Assembly (NCBI GenBank): GCA_963776735.1
Contig: CAVZNV010000001.1
Coordinates: forward strand, 1-64,000
Source of the DNA: PALSA-612 sp963776735
GTDB lineage: Bacteria; Actinomycetota; Thermoleophilia; Gaiellales; Gaiellaceae
Length of the DNA stretch: 64,000 nucleotides
Reading direction: 5' to 3'
Shown: piece by piece, positions 7,652 to 15,963 of the stretch
Position numbering within the stretch: the stretch's first letter is position 1
How the letters are laid out: every line of letters begins with the position of its first letter
Notes under the pieces: generated by a model
Databases searched by the model: none
Told to the model about the DNA's origin: nothing
The model's input: only the letters and a program-made list of their open reading frames with translations
Position numbers and translations under genes: made by a program

Positions 7652-8853
7652 TCGACCTCCACCTCAACGAGGCTCGCGGCCGCGTCAGCCCGCGCGACGG
7701 CCTCCTCGCGCGTCTCGCCGAGCGCAATCACGTAGCCGCGTCGGTCGCCGTCGACGCGCGCGGGCCGGATCGTCTCGCCGACCGCGAGGTACGACTCGCC
7801 GGCGACGACGCCCGGAGCAGCGAGCGCGTGCTCGATGCCGTTCACAGAGCGCACGACGCCTGTCGGCAGCGGTCCCGGCTCGGCCGTCCAGAAGCGGATT
7901 GCCAGCGGCTGCCGCACGCTAGGCCGCAGCAGTTCGTCGGGCACGTCCTCGCCGAGCGCCTGGCGCAGCGCGATCTCGACCAGGTCGACGCCGATGCCGA
8001 GCCGCGAGACCTCGTCCATCAGCCCGGCCGGCACGCGTGCGGCGATTTCGACCAGCCTGACGCCATCAGCCGAGACGAGGAGCTGCGGGTAGGCGACCGC
8101 GTCGACGATGCCTGCCGCGCGCACCGCCGCCGCGGCGACCCGCTCGGTTTCCGCCGCCGCGTCCGAGTCGAGGTCTGCCGGATAGACGTGCGCGAGGCAG
8201 ACACCGAAGCCGTCCCCGCCGGGGCGCCGCCGGTCGGAGAGCGTGAGCACGGAGACCTCGCCGCTGCGCGCGACCGCGAGGCAGTTCACCTCGGCGCCCT
8301 CGTGGAAGCGCTCCAGGATCGCGTCGCCGGTTCGCGACTCGGCGAGCGCGTTCGCAAGCGCCTGCCCGAGCTCCTCGTCGGCCCGTACGAGCGTGATCCC
8401 GCGCTGGCCGGCCGAGTCGGCCGGCTTGAGCACGGCCGGCAGCCCGATCTCCGTCAGCGCCGCCTGGCCGTCCTCGAGCGTGCGCACGGCCGCGAACCGC
8501 GGCTGGGGGACGCCCGCCTCGGCGAGCCGCAGCCGCATCGCCACCTTGTTCGTGACGACCCGCGCCGTGTCCGAGCCGATGCCGGGCAGGCTCAGCTCCT
8601 CGGCGATCCGCGCGGCCACCGGTACGGCGCGGTCGGAGGCGACCGTGAGCACACCGTCCGGCCCGATCCGCCGCGCGGCCGCTACGGCGTCGTCCACGTC
8701 GGCGAAGTCCACCGTCTCGGTCACGTCGGCATCCGCGAAGCCGGGCGCGTTCGCGTTCCGGTCGATCGCGGCCACGCGCAGGCCGAGCTCGCGGGCGCGC
8801 CGCAGCGCGCGGCGCTGGTGCCGCCCCGCACCGACGAAGAGCACGGTTTTCAC
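7648..8853 (-). CDS. ATP-grasp domain protein (CarB/PurK-like)
   Basis: A 401-residue ATP-dependent carboxylate ligase-like protein. Its regions are a Rossmann preATP-grasp domain (VLFVGAGRHQRRALRRAREL), an ATP-grasp segment (PAVLKPADSAGQRGITLV, about residue 150), the metal-site region VRLVEIAARVPAGLMDEVS and a C-terminal subdomain. The HINPR-like motif is altered to EIAARVP, as in some PurK/BL00235-type ligases. It heads the operon with a methyltransferase and NodB-like gene. The GTG start is preceded by TAGCCT with a 7-base gap; that hexamer overlaps the TetR stop codon. Confidence 0.85.
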   Translation of the reverse strand: MKTVLFVGAGRHQRRALRRARELGLRVAAIDRNANAPGFADADVTETVDFADVDDAVAAARRIGPDGVLTVASDRAVPVAARIAEELSLPGIGSDTARVVTNKVAMRLRLAEAGVPQPRFAAVRTLEDGQAALTEIGLPAVLKPADSAGQRGITLVRADEELGQALANALAESRTGDAILERFHEGAEVNCLAVARSGEVSVLTLSDRRRPGGDGFGVCLAHVYPADLDSDAAAETERVAAAAVRAAGIVDAVAYPQLLVSADGVRLVEIAARVPAGLMDEVSRLGIGVDLVEIALRQALGEDVPDELLRPSVRQPLAIRFWTAEPGPLPTGVVRSVNGIEHALAAPGVVAGESYLAVGETIRPARVDGDRRGYVIALGETREEAVARADAAASLVEVEVE

Positions 8854-8860
8854 GACCCGC

Positions 8861-8866
8861 AGGCTA
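8861..8866 (-). promoter_or_regulatory. -10 element of the ATP-grasp operon
   Basis: TAGCCT on the minus strand ends seven bases before the GTG at 8853 and contains the TAG stop of the TetR gene. It suggests an independent leaderless start for the ATP-grasp/methyltransferase/NodB operon. Confidence 0.5.
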
Positions 8867-9427
8867 CTTCCGCGGTGCGATCGCGTCCCGGATCAGGCCG
8901 AACACCGGCTCGACCTCGACCGGGAAGCCGGCGCTCGTCTGCAGCGCGATGCCGTCGACGAGTATCCCGAGAAAGCTTCCGATCGCCTCGGGCGGCACGT
9001 CGTCGCGGATCTCCCCTCGAGCCTGGAGCGCGAGCATGTGCTCGAGGGCGGTCCGGTCCTCGTCGGGAGTGCGGTTCTTCCACCGCTCGCGGAGCGCGGG
9101 GTCCGTTCGCAGGTGGCGCACGTGCTCGAGGTAGACGCCGAGCCAGTCCGGGTTCTCCTCTGCGATCACGCGCAGCAGGGCCTCGAAGCCGCGTTCCATC
9201 CAAATCTCCAGCGCCTCGGCCTGTTGCTCCGACGCGAGCGCGTAGAAGATCTCGTACTTGCTCGGGTAGTAGTTGAAGATCGCGCCGCGCGAAAGGCCGA
9301 TCTCCTGCTCGAGCTTCGTCACCGTCGCACCCTCGTAGCCGTAGCGGGAGAACGCCGCGCGGGCGCCGTCGAGGATCTGGCGGCGGCGTGCTTCGAGATG
9401 CTCCTCTGACCGCTTCGGCACGGGCAA
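8864..9427 (-). CDS. TetR/AcrR family transcriptional regulator
   Basis: A 187-residue repressor. The N-terminal helix-turn-helix is clear (RRRQILDGARAAFSRYGYEG, then TVTKLEQEIGLSRGAIFNYY, residues 14-54). It is followed by an all-helical ligand-binding domain. The start is TTG at 9427 or GTG at 9421; both keep the domain whole. It is divergent from the MFS gene, with only 41 bases between starts, and an operator-like inverted repeat lies in that gap. The arrangement is typical of a drug- or metabolite-responsive repressor controlling itself and an exporter. Confidence 0.9.
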   Translation of the reverse strand: MPVPKRSEEHLEARRRQILDGARAAFSRYGYEGATVTKLEQEIGLSRGAIFNYYPSKYEIFYALASEQQAEALEIWMERGFEALLRVIAEENPDWLGVYLEHVRHLRTDPALRERWKNRTPDEDRTALEHMLALQARGEIRDDVPPEAIGSFLGILVDGIALQTSAGFPVEVEPVFGLIRDAIAPRK

Positions 9428-9433
9428 ATTTTT

Positions 9434-9459
9434 ACAAAACCGTACGGACGTTTTATTAT
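9434..9459. promoter_or_regulatory. TetR-type operator and divergent promoter
   Basis: AAAAC (9436-9440), the self-complementary CGTACG (9441-9446) and GACGTTTT (9447-9454) make an AT-flanked inverted repeat typical of TetR sites. TATTAT (9454-9459) follows at once and ends nine bases before the MFS ATG. A repressor bound here would block the exporter promoter and probably the TetR promoter too. Confidence 0.7.
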
Positions 9460-9468
9460 TCTCGCGCG

Positions 9469-10692
9469 ATGCTGAGAAACCGGACGACCCTGGCGCTGCT
9501 CGCCTCGTCGCTGATCTCCGTGACGGGCACGCAGATGACGTTCGTCGCGCTGCCGTGGTTCGTGCTCGTGACGACGGGGTCGGTGGCGAAGATGAGTCTC
9601 GTTCTTGCGGTCGAGATCGCGCCGATGGCGCTCTTCGGCATTCCGAGCGGAACCGTCGTCGCGCGCCTCGGTGCCCGGCGGACGATGCTGATCTCGGACG
9701 CGTTCAGGGCGCCCCTGATGATGCTCGTGCCGCTCCTGCACTGGACCGGCGGACTGTCGTTCCCCGTGCTGCTCGTCATCGTGTTCGTGCTCGGCGTGTT
9801 CACGGCGCCGTACTTCGCGGCGCAGCGGACGATCATCCCGGAGATCTACGGCGACGACGAGACGGTCGTGTCCAAGGTCTCCGCGGCGTTCGGTGGTGCC
9901 CAGCAGGTGACGCTGATCCTCGGGCCGGCGCTCGGCGGGATCCTCGTCGCGGCGATCGGCGCGCCCGCAGTGCTGATCGTCGATGCCGCGACCTACCTCG
10001 CTGCGTTTTTGCTCATCCTCGCCTTCGTCCACGGCGGGAAGCCCGTGGCGGCCGACGAGAGCTCGCGCGGCGTTCTTGCCGGAGTCCGCTTCCTCGCCCG
10101 CGACCGCGTGCTCGGGCCGATGACACTGACGCTCGTCATCCTCGATGCGGCCGCGTCGGCGATCTTCACCTCCCTGCCGGCGCTCGCCTACCTGCGCTTC
10201 GACCAGGATCCGAAGGTCGTCGGCTGGCTGTTCAGCGCCTTCGGGATCGGCGCGCTCTGCGGCAGCATCCTGGCGATGAAGGCACTCGATCGCTTCTCGC
10301 CGCTGCGTCTGGCCGGCGGCGCGATGGTGCTCGTCGTGCTACCGCTGTGGGCGCTCGTGGCCGACCTGCCCTGGGAGGCCGTCGGCGTCTTCCTCCTCCT
10401 CTGCGGCGTGTTCGTCCCGCTCGTGAACGCCCCGATCATGGGTCTGCTCTCGACACGGCCGCCCGAAGCGCTGCGCGCGAAGGTGATGACGGCCGTGATG
10501 ACCTCGAGCGCGCTTGGCGGCCCTGCGGGACGCCTCGTCGTCGGACCGATGTTCCAGCACTGGGGCATCTCGGCCACGTACGCGGCGCTCGCCGGGGCGC
10601 TGTCCTTCGGAGCCCTGCTGTTCGTCGCCGCCGTGCTGCGCGCCGACGACGACGCGCCGGCGTCGGCTCCGATGCACGATCTCGCAGTTTGA
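9469..10692 (+). CDS. MFS transporter (probable exporter)
   Basis: A 407-residue major facilitator protein with about 12 hydrophobic segments. The loop 2-3 motif is GTVVARLGARRTMLISDAFR (about residues 60-80), as in the MFS_3/Bcr-like efflux group. The ATG at 9469 is chosen because a TATTAT -10 ends nine bases before it; an in-frame ATG further upstream lies inside the TetR coding region. Its divergent TetR neighbour suggests substrate-induced expression. It is probably a drug or metabolite exporter rather than part of glycan assembly. Confidence 0.9.
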   Translation: MLRNRTTLALLASSLISVTGTQMTFVALPWFVLVTTGSVAKMSLVLAVEIAPMALFGIPSGTVVARLGARRTMLISDAFRAPLMMLVPLLHWTGGLSFPVLLVIVFVLGVFTAPYFAAQRTIIPEIYGDDETVVSKVSAAFGGAQQVTLILGPALGGILVAAIGAPAVLIVDAATYLAAFLLILAFVHGGKPVAADESSRGVLAGVRFLARDRVLGPMTLTLVILDAAASAIFTSLPALAYLRFDQDPKVVGWLFSAFGIGALCGSILAMKALDRFSPLRLAGGAMVLVVLPLWALVADLPWEAVGVFLLLCGVFVPLVNAPIMGLLSTRPPEALRAKVMTAVMTSSALGGPAGRLVVGPMFQHWGISATYAALAGALSFGALLFVAAVLRADDDAPASAPMHDLAV

Positions 10693-10740
10693 AGCGACCA
10701 CTTCGATTCTGTCGGCGTAGACGACGTCGCGGCCTGTCCC

Positions 10741-10809
10741 GCACGTAGGTCGACGGCGACTCGCTCTAAGGCGGGCCCGGGACCCGCGTCATCGGACGAA
10801 CCTACGTGC
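10741..10809. repeat. Long inverted repeat with nested stem after the MFS gene
   Basis: GCACGTAGGT (10741-10750) is matched by ACCTACGTGC (10800-10809), and the 49-base interior holds a second stem, GCGGG (10771-10775) with CCCGC (10783-10787). It lies between the convergent MFS and adenylyltransferase genes. It could be a terminator without a T-tract or a structured RNA. Confidence 0.5.
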
Positions 10810-10845
10810 CCGGCGCGAGCGCCCGTACCCGTTCGAGGTGGGCGG

Positions 10846-11661
10846 TCACGCCTCGTCGACGTCCTGCGGGTACTCGAATCCGAGCGCACCGGCGACCTCA
10901 CGCGCCGCCCGCCGGAAGAGCGCCGTCGTGCGGAAGAGCGCCTCCCAGTTCTCCTCGATCCCGGCGCCGACGTATGTGGCCTCGAGCTCGGCCCGCAGGT
11001 CCTCCGGCAGCGCGCGTTCGAGGCCGCGGCCGTATGCACCCGGCTTCCAGTTCCAGTCACGGCCGAGCTCGACGAGCCACTCCAGCATCGGCCGCAGGGC
11101 GCCGAGCTTCGCGTCGGTGTCGAGCGCGAACTTGGCGTGGACGACCTCGCCGCGCCACAGCGACTTGGCGACGTACGTCGTCGACCACCAGAACTCCTCG
11201 ACCACCGCGCGGTACTCGTCCGCACTCGGTGGGCGCGGGATGTGTGCGCGGTACGTCGCCGGCCGCCAGCCTGCCGTGCGGCCGTCCTTGTCGAGCAGCA
11301 CGCGGTAACCGACGTCGAGCTGGTGGGGCAGCGCGGGCGCGCCGGCCATCAGCTCCAGGAACGCCTCCGGCCAGAGCTACCAGTCGATCTTCGTGCCGTC
11401 CGCGTAGACGACGCCGCGGAAGACGGTCCGCTCCCCGAGCTGCTCGTTCTCGTCGCCCCAGCGGGCGAGCGCGCCCGGCCGTGCTTCGAGCCAGGCCTCG
11501 CGCGCGACGAACGCGTCCACGTCGTCCACGAGGACGATCACGTCGTAGTCGGAGAGCGCGTCGCCGGGCCTATCCGGCAGCGCGCGGGTGCTGGTGAGGA
11601 TCATCGCCCGGACAGCCGGCTCGGCTTCGGCCCAGGCAACGAGCGAGGCCAGCACGTCCAC
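10846..11661 (-). pseudogene. Aminoglycoside 6-adenylyltransferase-like gene with an in-frame TAG
   Basis: The frame encodes an ANT(6)/AadK-like nucleotidyltransferase of about 271 residues, near the family's 280-300. The N-terminal part has LTSTRALPDRPGDALSDYDV (the nucleotidyltransferase S-D-Y-D site, about residue 40). The C-terminal part has the helical domain with YVAKSLWRGEVVHAKF. After KIDW a TAG (11377-11379) interrupts the frame, and LWPEAFLEL continues in the same frame. Relatives have a serine-like residue here, so TCG to TAG is the likely change. The GTG start has a TATGCT hexamer six bases upstream. Enzymes of this family adenylate streptomycin-type drugs. Confidence 0.8.
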
Positions 11662-11667
11662 GGGCCG

Positions 11668-11673
11668 AGCATA
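11668..11673 (-). promoter_or_regulatory. -10 element of the adenylyltransferase gene
   Basis: TATGCT on the minus strand ends exactly six bases before the GTG at 11661. The promoter of the broken gene therefore looks intact. Confidence 0.5.
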
Positions 11674-11680
11674 GACGGGC

Positions 11681-13054
11681 CTACCTCACCGTCTTGCGGT
11701 AGACGAGCTCGCAGTCCTTCGCCACGACGTCGTACTGGTCGGCGTAGACCCGGTCACGGCGGTTGTACGCGTTCGGCCCGCACGTGATCCAGTCGCGCTC
11801 GCCGTCTCGCGCGTAGATCGTGTCGCCGCCCTTGCCGCCGTCGATGCGGTCATGGCCCGGCCCGCCGATCAGGACGTCGTCGTTCAGGCCGCCCTCGAGC
11901 GTGTCGTTCCCGGGGCCGCCGTCGAGGATGTCCTGACCGTTCCCCCCGACGAGCGTGTCGTCGCCCGGGCCGCCGTAGAGCGTGTTCCCCTCGAAGAAGT
12001 AGCGCGTGTCGTCGGCGTACAGCGTGTCGTCTCCGCCCAGGCCGAGGACCACCCGCGACCAGTCGGCGTGGAGGACGTTCGGTCCCTCCGTGCCGACGAT
12101 ACGGCAGCTGTACGTGAGCCTGCGCCGATCGGAGCCGTCGGCGTTCGCCACGTAGATGCCCAGGCGGTCCCGGCACTCACCGCCTGCGGAGTACGCGAGC
12201 AGATGCCAGTCCGGCGAGACCACCGGGTCGTCGATGCCGACCAACGTGCGTCGCGTTCGGGTCGCGAGGTCGATCACCTGGGTGCCGTTGCGAGCGGGGA
12301 CGAAGAGCTCTTTCCCGTCGTGGCTCCAGGCGATCGGCCCGGTCGAGTACGTGTCCCCGAAGCGCGCCACGACCGAGTAGGCGACGAAGCTGAAGACAGT
12401 CAGCAACGCCTTCTCCGGCGTGCCGCTCCAGTAGGCGATCCGCGAGCCGTCGGGCGACCAAGAATCGGTACCCGGGTCGAGCGGATGCGGCTCGACGACG
12501 ATGTCGCGCCGGGCGCTCAGATCGATCGCATGCAGGCTCGCGGCCGGCCCGTTGAGATAGGCGACGTGCTGCCCGTCAGGAGACCAGGCGGGGGAGCTCG
12601 CGAGTCCCGAGGTCGGGACGACCGATCGACCCGACCCGTCGAGTCCGACTTCGATGAGGCCGTCGGACGTGCCGACGACGAGCCGCGTGGAGTCGATCCA
12701 GTCGAAGCCGAACGGATTGTCGGCGAGCAGATGCTCGTCGGAGCCGTCGACCTTCGAGACGGCGAGCCAGTCGTCGGAGCCGACCTCTTTGAGATAGGCG
12801 ACGTGAGTCCAGTCCGGCGAGCGCGCTCCGATCGGGATGCCGGGGATGAGTTGCTCGCCGCCTCCGTGCGCGCCGACGGCGCCGACGCCGGGCGGCTGGA
12901 TCCGGATCGTCGTGAACACGATCTGCGTTCCGTGCGGCGACCACTGCGGGCAGCAGTCTCCCTGTGGGCCGCCGTAGTTGCCGGCCGCTCCGGTCCCGGC
13001 CAGCCCGCCGGCTACGACGATCGTGACGATTGCGAACATCCAGGCGCTGCGCAT
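11681..13054 (-). CDS. Secreted PD40 beta-propeller protein with C-terminal RTX-type repeats
   Basis: A 457-residue exported protein. It begins with a signal peptide (MRSAWMFAIVTIVVAGGLAG). Residues about 30-330 hold repeated WSPDG/WSHDG blades of a TolB/PD40-like propeller. Residues about 350-430 hold calcium-binding nonapeptides of the GGPGDDTLVGG kind (at least five), then a cysteine-containing tail. A second cysteine pair (DCCPQW) lies just after the signal peptide. I chose the ATG at 13054 because the signal peptide follows at once. RTX repeats fold outside the cell when calcium binds. A cell-surface or matrix role is likely. Confidence 0.85.
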   Translation of the reverse strand: MRSAWMFAIVTIVVAGGLAGTGAAGNYGGPQGDCCPQWSPHGTQIVFTTIRIQPPGVGAVGAHGGGEQLIPGIPIGARSPDWTHVAYLKEVGSDDWLAVSKVDGSDEHLLADNPFGFDWIDSTRLVVGTSDGLIEVGLDGSGRSVVPTSGLASSPAWSPDGQHVAYLNGPAASLHAIDLSARRDIVVEPHPLDPGTDSWSPDGSRIAYWSGTPEKALLTVFSFVAYSVVARFGDTYSTGPIAWSHDGKELFVPARNGTQVIDLATRTRRTLVGIDDPVVSPDWHLLAYSAGGECRDRLGIYVANADGSDRRRLTYSCRIVGTEGPNVLHADWSRVVLGLGGDDTLYADDTRYFFEGNTLYGGPGDDTLVGGNGQDILDGGPGNDTLEGGLNDDVLIGGPGHDRIDGGKGGDTIYARDGERDWITCGPNAYNRRDRVYADQYDVVAKDCELVYRKTVR

Positions 13055-13130
13055 TTGCGGATCTTCGTGGCCTGACCTCACGTGACGCTCACACGCGGCG
13101 CACACGTGGGAACCGGTCAGGTGACAGGGC

Positions 13131-13136
13131 TAGACT
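13131..13136 (+). promoter_or_regulatory. -10 element of the SDR/aminotransferase pair
   Basis: TAGACT ends six bases before the ATG at 13143, which suggests a leaderless transcript. Confidence 0.55.
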
Positions 13137-13142
13137 CGCCGC

Positions 13143-14114
13143 ATGTCTCTGGCGGGCAAGCGGATCCTGATCACGGGCGGCGCCGGCTTCATCGGCACGA
13201 CCCTGGCGGCGCGGCTCGTCGACGCCAACGAGATCGTCGCGCTCGACAATCTCCACCGCGACGCGCTCTCCGGCTCCGAGCTCGCCGAGCATCCGAACTT
13301 CACCTTCCACGAGCTGGACGTGCTCGATCCAGCCGCGCTCGCGGCGCTTCTGCCCGGTTCGACGCACGTCGTCCACTGCGCGGCGATCGCCGGGGTCGAG
13401 ACCGTGATCGAGAGCCCGGTGCGCACGATGCGCGTGAACGTCATCGGCACCTACAACGTGCTCGAGGCGGCTGCCGCGGTGGGCGCGACGCTCGAGCGCT
13501 TCGTCGACTTCTCGACCAGCGAGGTGTTCGGCCGGCAGGCGATCAACGTCGAGGAAGGTCACGTCACGACGACGGGATCGGTCGGCGAGGCCCGCTGGAC
13601 CTATGCGGTCTCGAAGCTCGCCGGCGAGCACATGACGCACGCGTACCACGACGAGCTCGGCCTGCCGACGGTGACGGTGCGGCCGTTCAACGTCTACGGG
13701 CCCGGGCAGATCGGCGGCGGCGCGATCCGCGCGTTCATCGAGGCGGCCCTGGACGGACATGACCTGACCATTCACGGCGACGGCTCGCAGATCCGCGCGT
13801 GGTGCTACGTCGACGACATGGTCGAGGCGTTGCTCGCATGTCTCGAGCGGCCGGAGGCGGTTGGTCAGACGTTCAACATCGGCAACGTGCGCTCGACCGT
13901 GACCATCCTCGACCTGGCCGAGCGGATCAAGCGGCTGACCGCCTGTCCGGGCGAGATCGTCTTCCGGCCGCTGCACTACTCGGACGTCGAGGTGCGGATT
14001 CCGAACGTGAACAAGGCGCGCGAGTTGCTCGGCTTCGAGGCGAAGGTCGACCTCGACGAGGGGCTCTCGCGGACGATCGCTTGGTACAGGGAACGCCAAC
14101 CGGCGACGACGTAG
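13143..14114 (+). CDS. NAD-dependent epimerase/dehydratase (extended SDR)
   Basis: A 323-residue nucleotide-sugar enzyme. The NAD site is GGAGFIGTTLAARL (residues 12-25), the active-site serine/threonine region is DFSTSEVFG, and the catalytic pair is YAVSK. RPFNVYGPGQ and the GDGSQIRAWCYVDDM region are typical of 4,6-dehydratases and 4-epimerases in surface-sugar pathways (LegB- or WbpM-side families). Its stop shares one base with the GTG of the next gene, a DegT aminotransferase. Together they probably make a 4-amino or 3-amino deoxy sugar nucleotide. The exact substrate is not decided by sequence. Confidence 0.9.
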   Translation: MSLAGKRILITGGAGFIGTTLAARLVDANEIVALDNLHRDALSGSELAEHPNFTFHELDVLDPAALAALLPGSTHVVHCAAIAGVETVIESPVRTMRVNVIGTYNVLEAAAAVGATLERFVDFSTSEVFGRQAINVEEGHVTTTGSVGEARWTYAVSKLAGEHMTHAYHDELGLPTVTVRPFNVYGPGQIGGGAIRAFIEAALDGHDLTIHGDGSQIRAWCYVDDMVEALLACLERPEAVGQTFNIGNVRSTVTILDLAERIKRLTACPGEIVFRPLHYSDVEVRIPNVNKARELLGFEAKVDLDEGLSRTIAWYRERQPATT

Positions 14115-15160
14115 TGCGGCTCGCCTGGCCCGACGTCGGGCCGGAGGAAGCCGCGGCGGTCGCGGAGGTGCTCGCGACCGGACAGCTGACGATGGGCCCG
14201 AAGGTGACGGAGTTCGAAGGGCTGCTCGCGGCCGCCTGCGCGGTCGAGCATGCGGTGGCCGTGTCATCCGGAACGGCTGCGTTGCACCTGGCTGTTCTGG
14301 CGCTCGGGCTCGAGCCGGGCGACGAGGTGATCGTCCCCGCGTACACGTTCCCGGCCACGGCGAACGTCGTCGCCCTCGCAGGCCTGAGGCCCGTGCTCGT
14401 CGACGTCGACCCGGTGACGATGAACATCGATCCCGAGCGGATCGAGCTGACGCGGCGAACGAAGGCGATCGTCCCCGTGCACCTGTTCGGTCGCCCGGCC
14501 CGGATCGAGGAACTGCCGGCGGTCACGCTCGTCGAGGACGCTGCAGGAGCGCTCGGCGCTCGGCGACGGGGGGGTGCATGCGGTGGGCTCGGTCGGCTCG
14601 GGTGCCTGTCGTTCCATCCGCGGAAGATCGTCACGACCGGCGAGGGCGGCGCGGTGACGACCAACGACGCCGGCTTCGCGGACGCGGTGCGCCAGCTTCG
14701 CAACCACGGCTGGAAACCGCCGGCGCCCGCGGACATGCCCGTTGCCGGGCTCAACTACCGCTTGTCGGACGTCCTCTGTGCGGTCGGCATCCCGCAGCTG
14801 CGGCGGCTGGAGGAGCTGCTGGCCGCCCGCGAGCGGATCGCGAGGGGCTATGCGGAGCGGCTACGCGAGCTCCCGGTCGTGCTCCCGACGGCGGACGAGG
14901 GCGACCGCCACGGCTGGCAGGCGTACGTGATCCAGGTCGAGGGCCGCGACGAGGCGCTCGCATCGCTTCGCGCGCGCGGAATCGAGGCGCAGATCGGCAC
15001 CTACGCGCTGCACCGGCTGTCGGCGTACTCCGACAAGGGCCCGTTCCCGGGCGCCGATCACGCGTTCGAGCGCGCGCTGGCGCTGCCGTTCCACACTCGG
15101 CTGACGGACTCCGATCTCGACCGCGTGGCCGAGGCGCTGAAAGCAGCGCTCGGCGCCTAA
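14114..15160 (+). CDS. DegT/DnrJ/EryC1 aminotransferase
   Basis: A 348-residue PLP-dependent sugar aminotransferase. Recognisable parts are TGQLTMGPKVTEFE, SSGTAALHLAVLALGLEPGD (phosphate cup), the aspartate VEDAAGALG and the PLP lysine in SFHPRKIVTTGEGGA (about residue 170). It transfers an amino group, usually from glutamate, to a 3- or 4-keto sugar nucleotide in the cytoplasm. The GTG start overlaps the last base of the SDR stop (TAGTG). The SDR would supply its keto-sugar substrate. Repeat copy 2 follows the gene. Confidence 0.9.
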   Translation: MRLAWPDVGPEEAAAVAEVLATGQLTMGPKVTEFEGLLAAACAVEHAVAVSSGTAALHLAVLALGLEPGDEVIVPAYTFPATANVVALAGLRPVLVDVDPVTMNIDPERIELTRRTKAIVPVHLFGRPARIEELPAVTLVEDAAGALGARRRGGACGGLGRLGCLSFHPRKIVTTGEGGAVTTNDAGFADAVRQLRNHGWKPPAPADMPVAGLNYRLSDVLCAVGIPQLRRLEELLAARERIARGYAERLRELPVVLPTADEGDRHGWQAYVIQVEGRDEALASLRARGIEAQIGTYALHRLSAYSDKGPFPGADHAFERALALPFHTRLTDSDLDRVAEALKAALGA

Positions 15161-15205
15161 CGTCACGACCCGACCGGACTCGTCCGCGAACGACGTCCTG
15201 TCCGT

Positions 15206-15307
15206 CGGTGTCTGACACCGTCTGCGGCGGCTCGACGAGAAACCACCGTCTGAGCAGGCAGTTCTCAGGCGCGGTCGGGCGAAGGCCCGAATCGGTGCCA
15301 GACACCG
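15206..15307 (+). repeat. Palindrome-bounded intergenic repeat, copy 2 (102 bp, short form)
   Basis: CGGTGTCTGACACCG (15206-15220) and the imperfect CGGTGCCAGACACCG (15293-15307) bound a 72-base interior. The right palindrome is followed by AATCTGTCAAG (15308-15318), close to AATTTGTCAAG in copies 1 and 3. Here that tail points away from the other palindrome instead of towards it. The interior does not resemble copies 1 and 3, so it may be a recombined or independent pair. Confidence 0.75.
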
Positions 15308-15362
15308 AATCTGTCAAGAGGCTGTTCGAGACCTGGCTCTGCTTGTGCCGAGAGCTAGCCCG

Positions 15363-15956
15363 TCAGGGCACGTCCCAGCGGGGTGGGAGCGTCGGGGCGG
15401 CCCAGGCCGGGTCCGGGCGCCAGTCTTCCCAGCCGGTCGGGAGCAACTCGGGCAGCGCCGAAACCACGCGCTCGCCTTCGGCGCGGATCTCCGCGGCCTC
15501 GGCCGGGCTGAAGATCCCGAGCTCGACGCAGCGCTCGAGATCGTCCTCGTCCTTCCACTGCCAGGCACCGTCGGGCTCGATCCAGACGTCGAGCGCGTGA
15601 TCGAGGCAGTCGAACCCGAGCGCCGACCGTTGCAGCGGCGTCTGCAGGTTGACGTACCCGCCGAGGAAGTCGCCGGACGCGTCGTCCCAGAAGAGATCGA
15701 GCGAGTGCGACTCCCCGAAGCGCATCAGCCTCAGCACGCGGTTCTGCGCCCAGACGTGCGGTTCTGGGTCCACCCCCGCCTCGAAACGCTCGAGGTAGTC
15801 CGCCTCGTCGCGTGGAATCAATCGCCCCTCGATACCCGGCCGAATGAACAGCACCACGCGTTCTGCAGTGTCCTCGACGACGGTGTGCGGGAAGGCCCAG
15901 CGCACGGAGCCGTCCAGCACGCCCCGCAGCAGCACCGAATCGCCAGGCTGCCACAT
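15363..15956 (-). CDS. DUF402 family protein (FomD-like fold)
   Basis: A 197-residue cytoplasmic protein. The core VRWAFPHTVVEDTAERVVLF, GYVNLQTPLQRSALGFDCLD and ALDVWIEPDGAWQWKDEDDL matches DUF402, whose members FomD and SA1684-like proteins are nucleotide-cleaving enzymes or RNase-linked. The acidic residues of DCLDHALDVWIE and DEDDLE are the probable metal ligands. I chose the ATG at 15956; a -10-like TAAGTT lies eight bases before it. The gene is divergent from the GT2 at 16011, and its own role in the locus is unclear. Confidence 0.8.
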   Translation of the reverse strand: MWQPGDSVLLRGVLDGSVRWAFPHTVVEDTAERVVLFIRPGIEGRLIPRDEADYLERFEAGVDPEPHVWAQNRVLRLMRFGESHSLDLFWDDASGDFLGGYVNLQTPLQRSALGFDCLDHALDVWIEPDGAWQWKDEDDLERCVELGIFSPAEAAEIRAEGERVVSALPELLPTGWEDWRPDPAWAAPTLPPRWDVP

Positions 15957-15963
15957 TGGGCGC

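Noticed and set aside
10188..11225. Minus-strand frame spanning the MFS and adenylyltransferase genes
   Set aside because: It crosses two real genes in other frames and contains no family signature.
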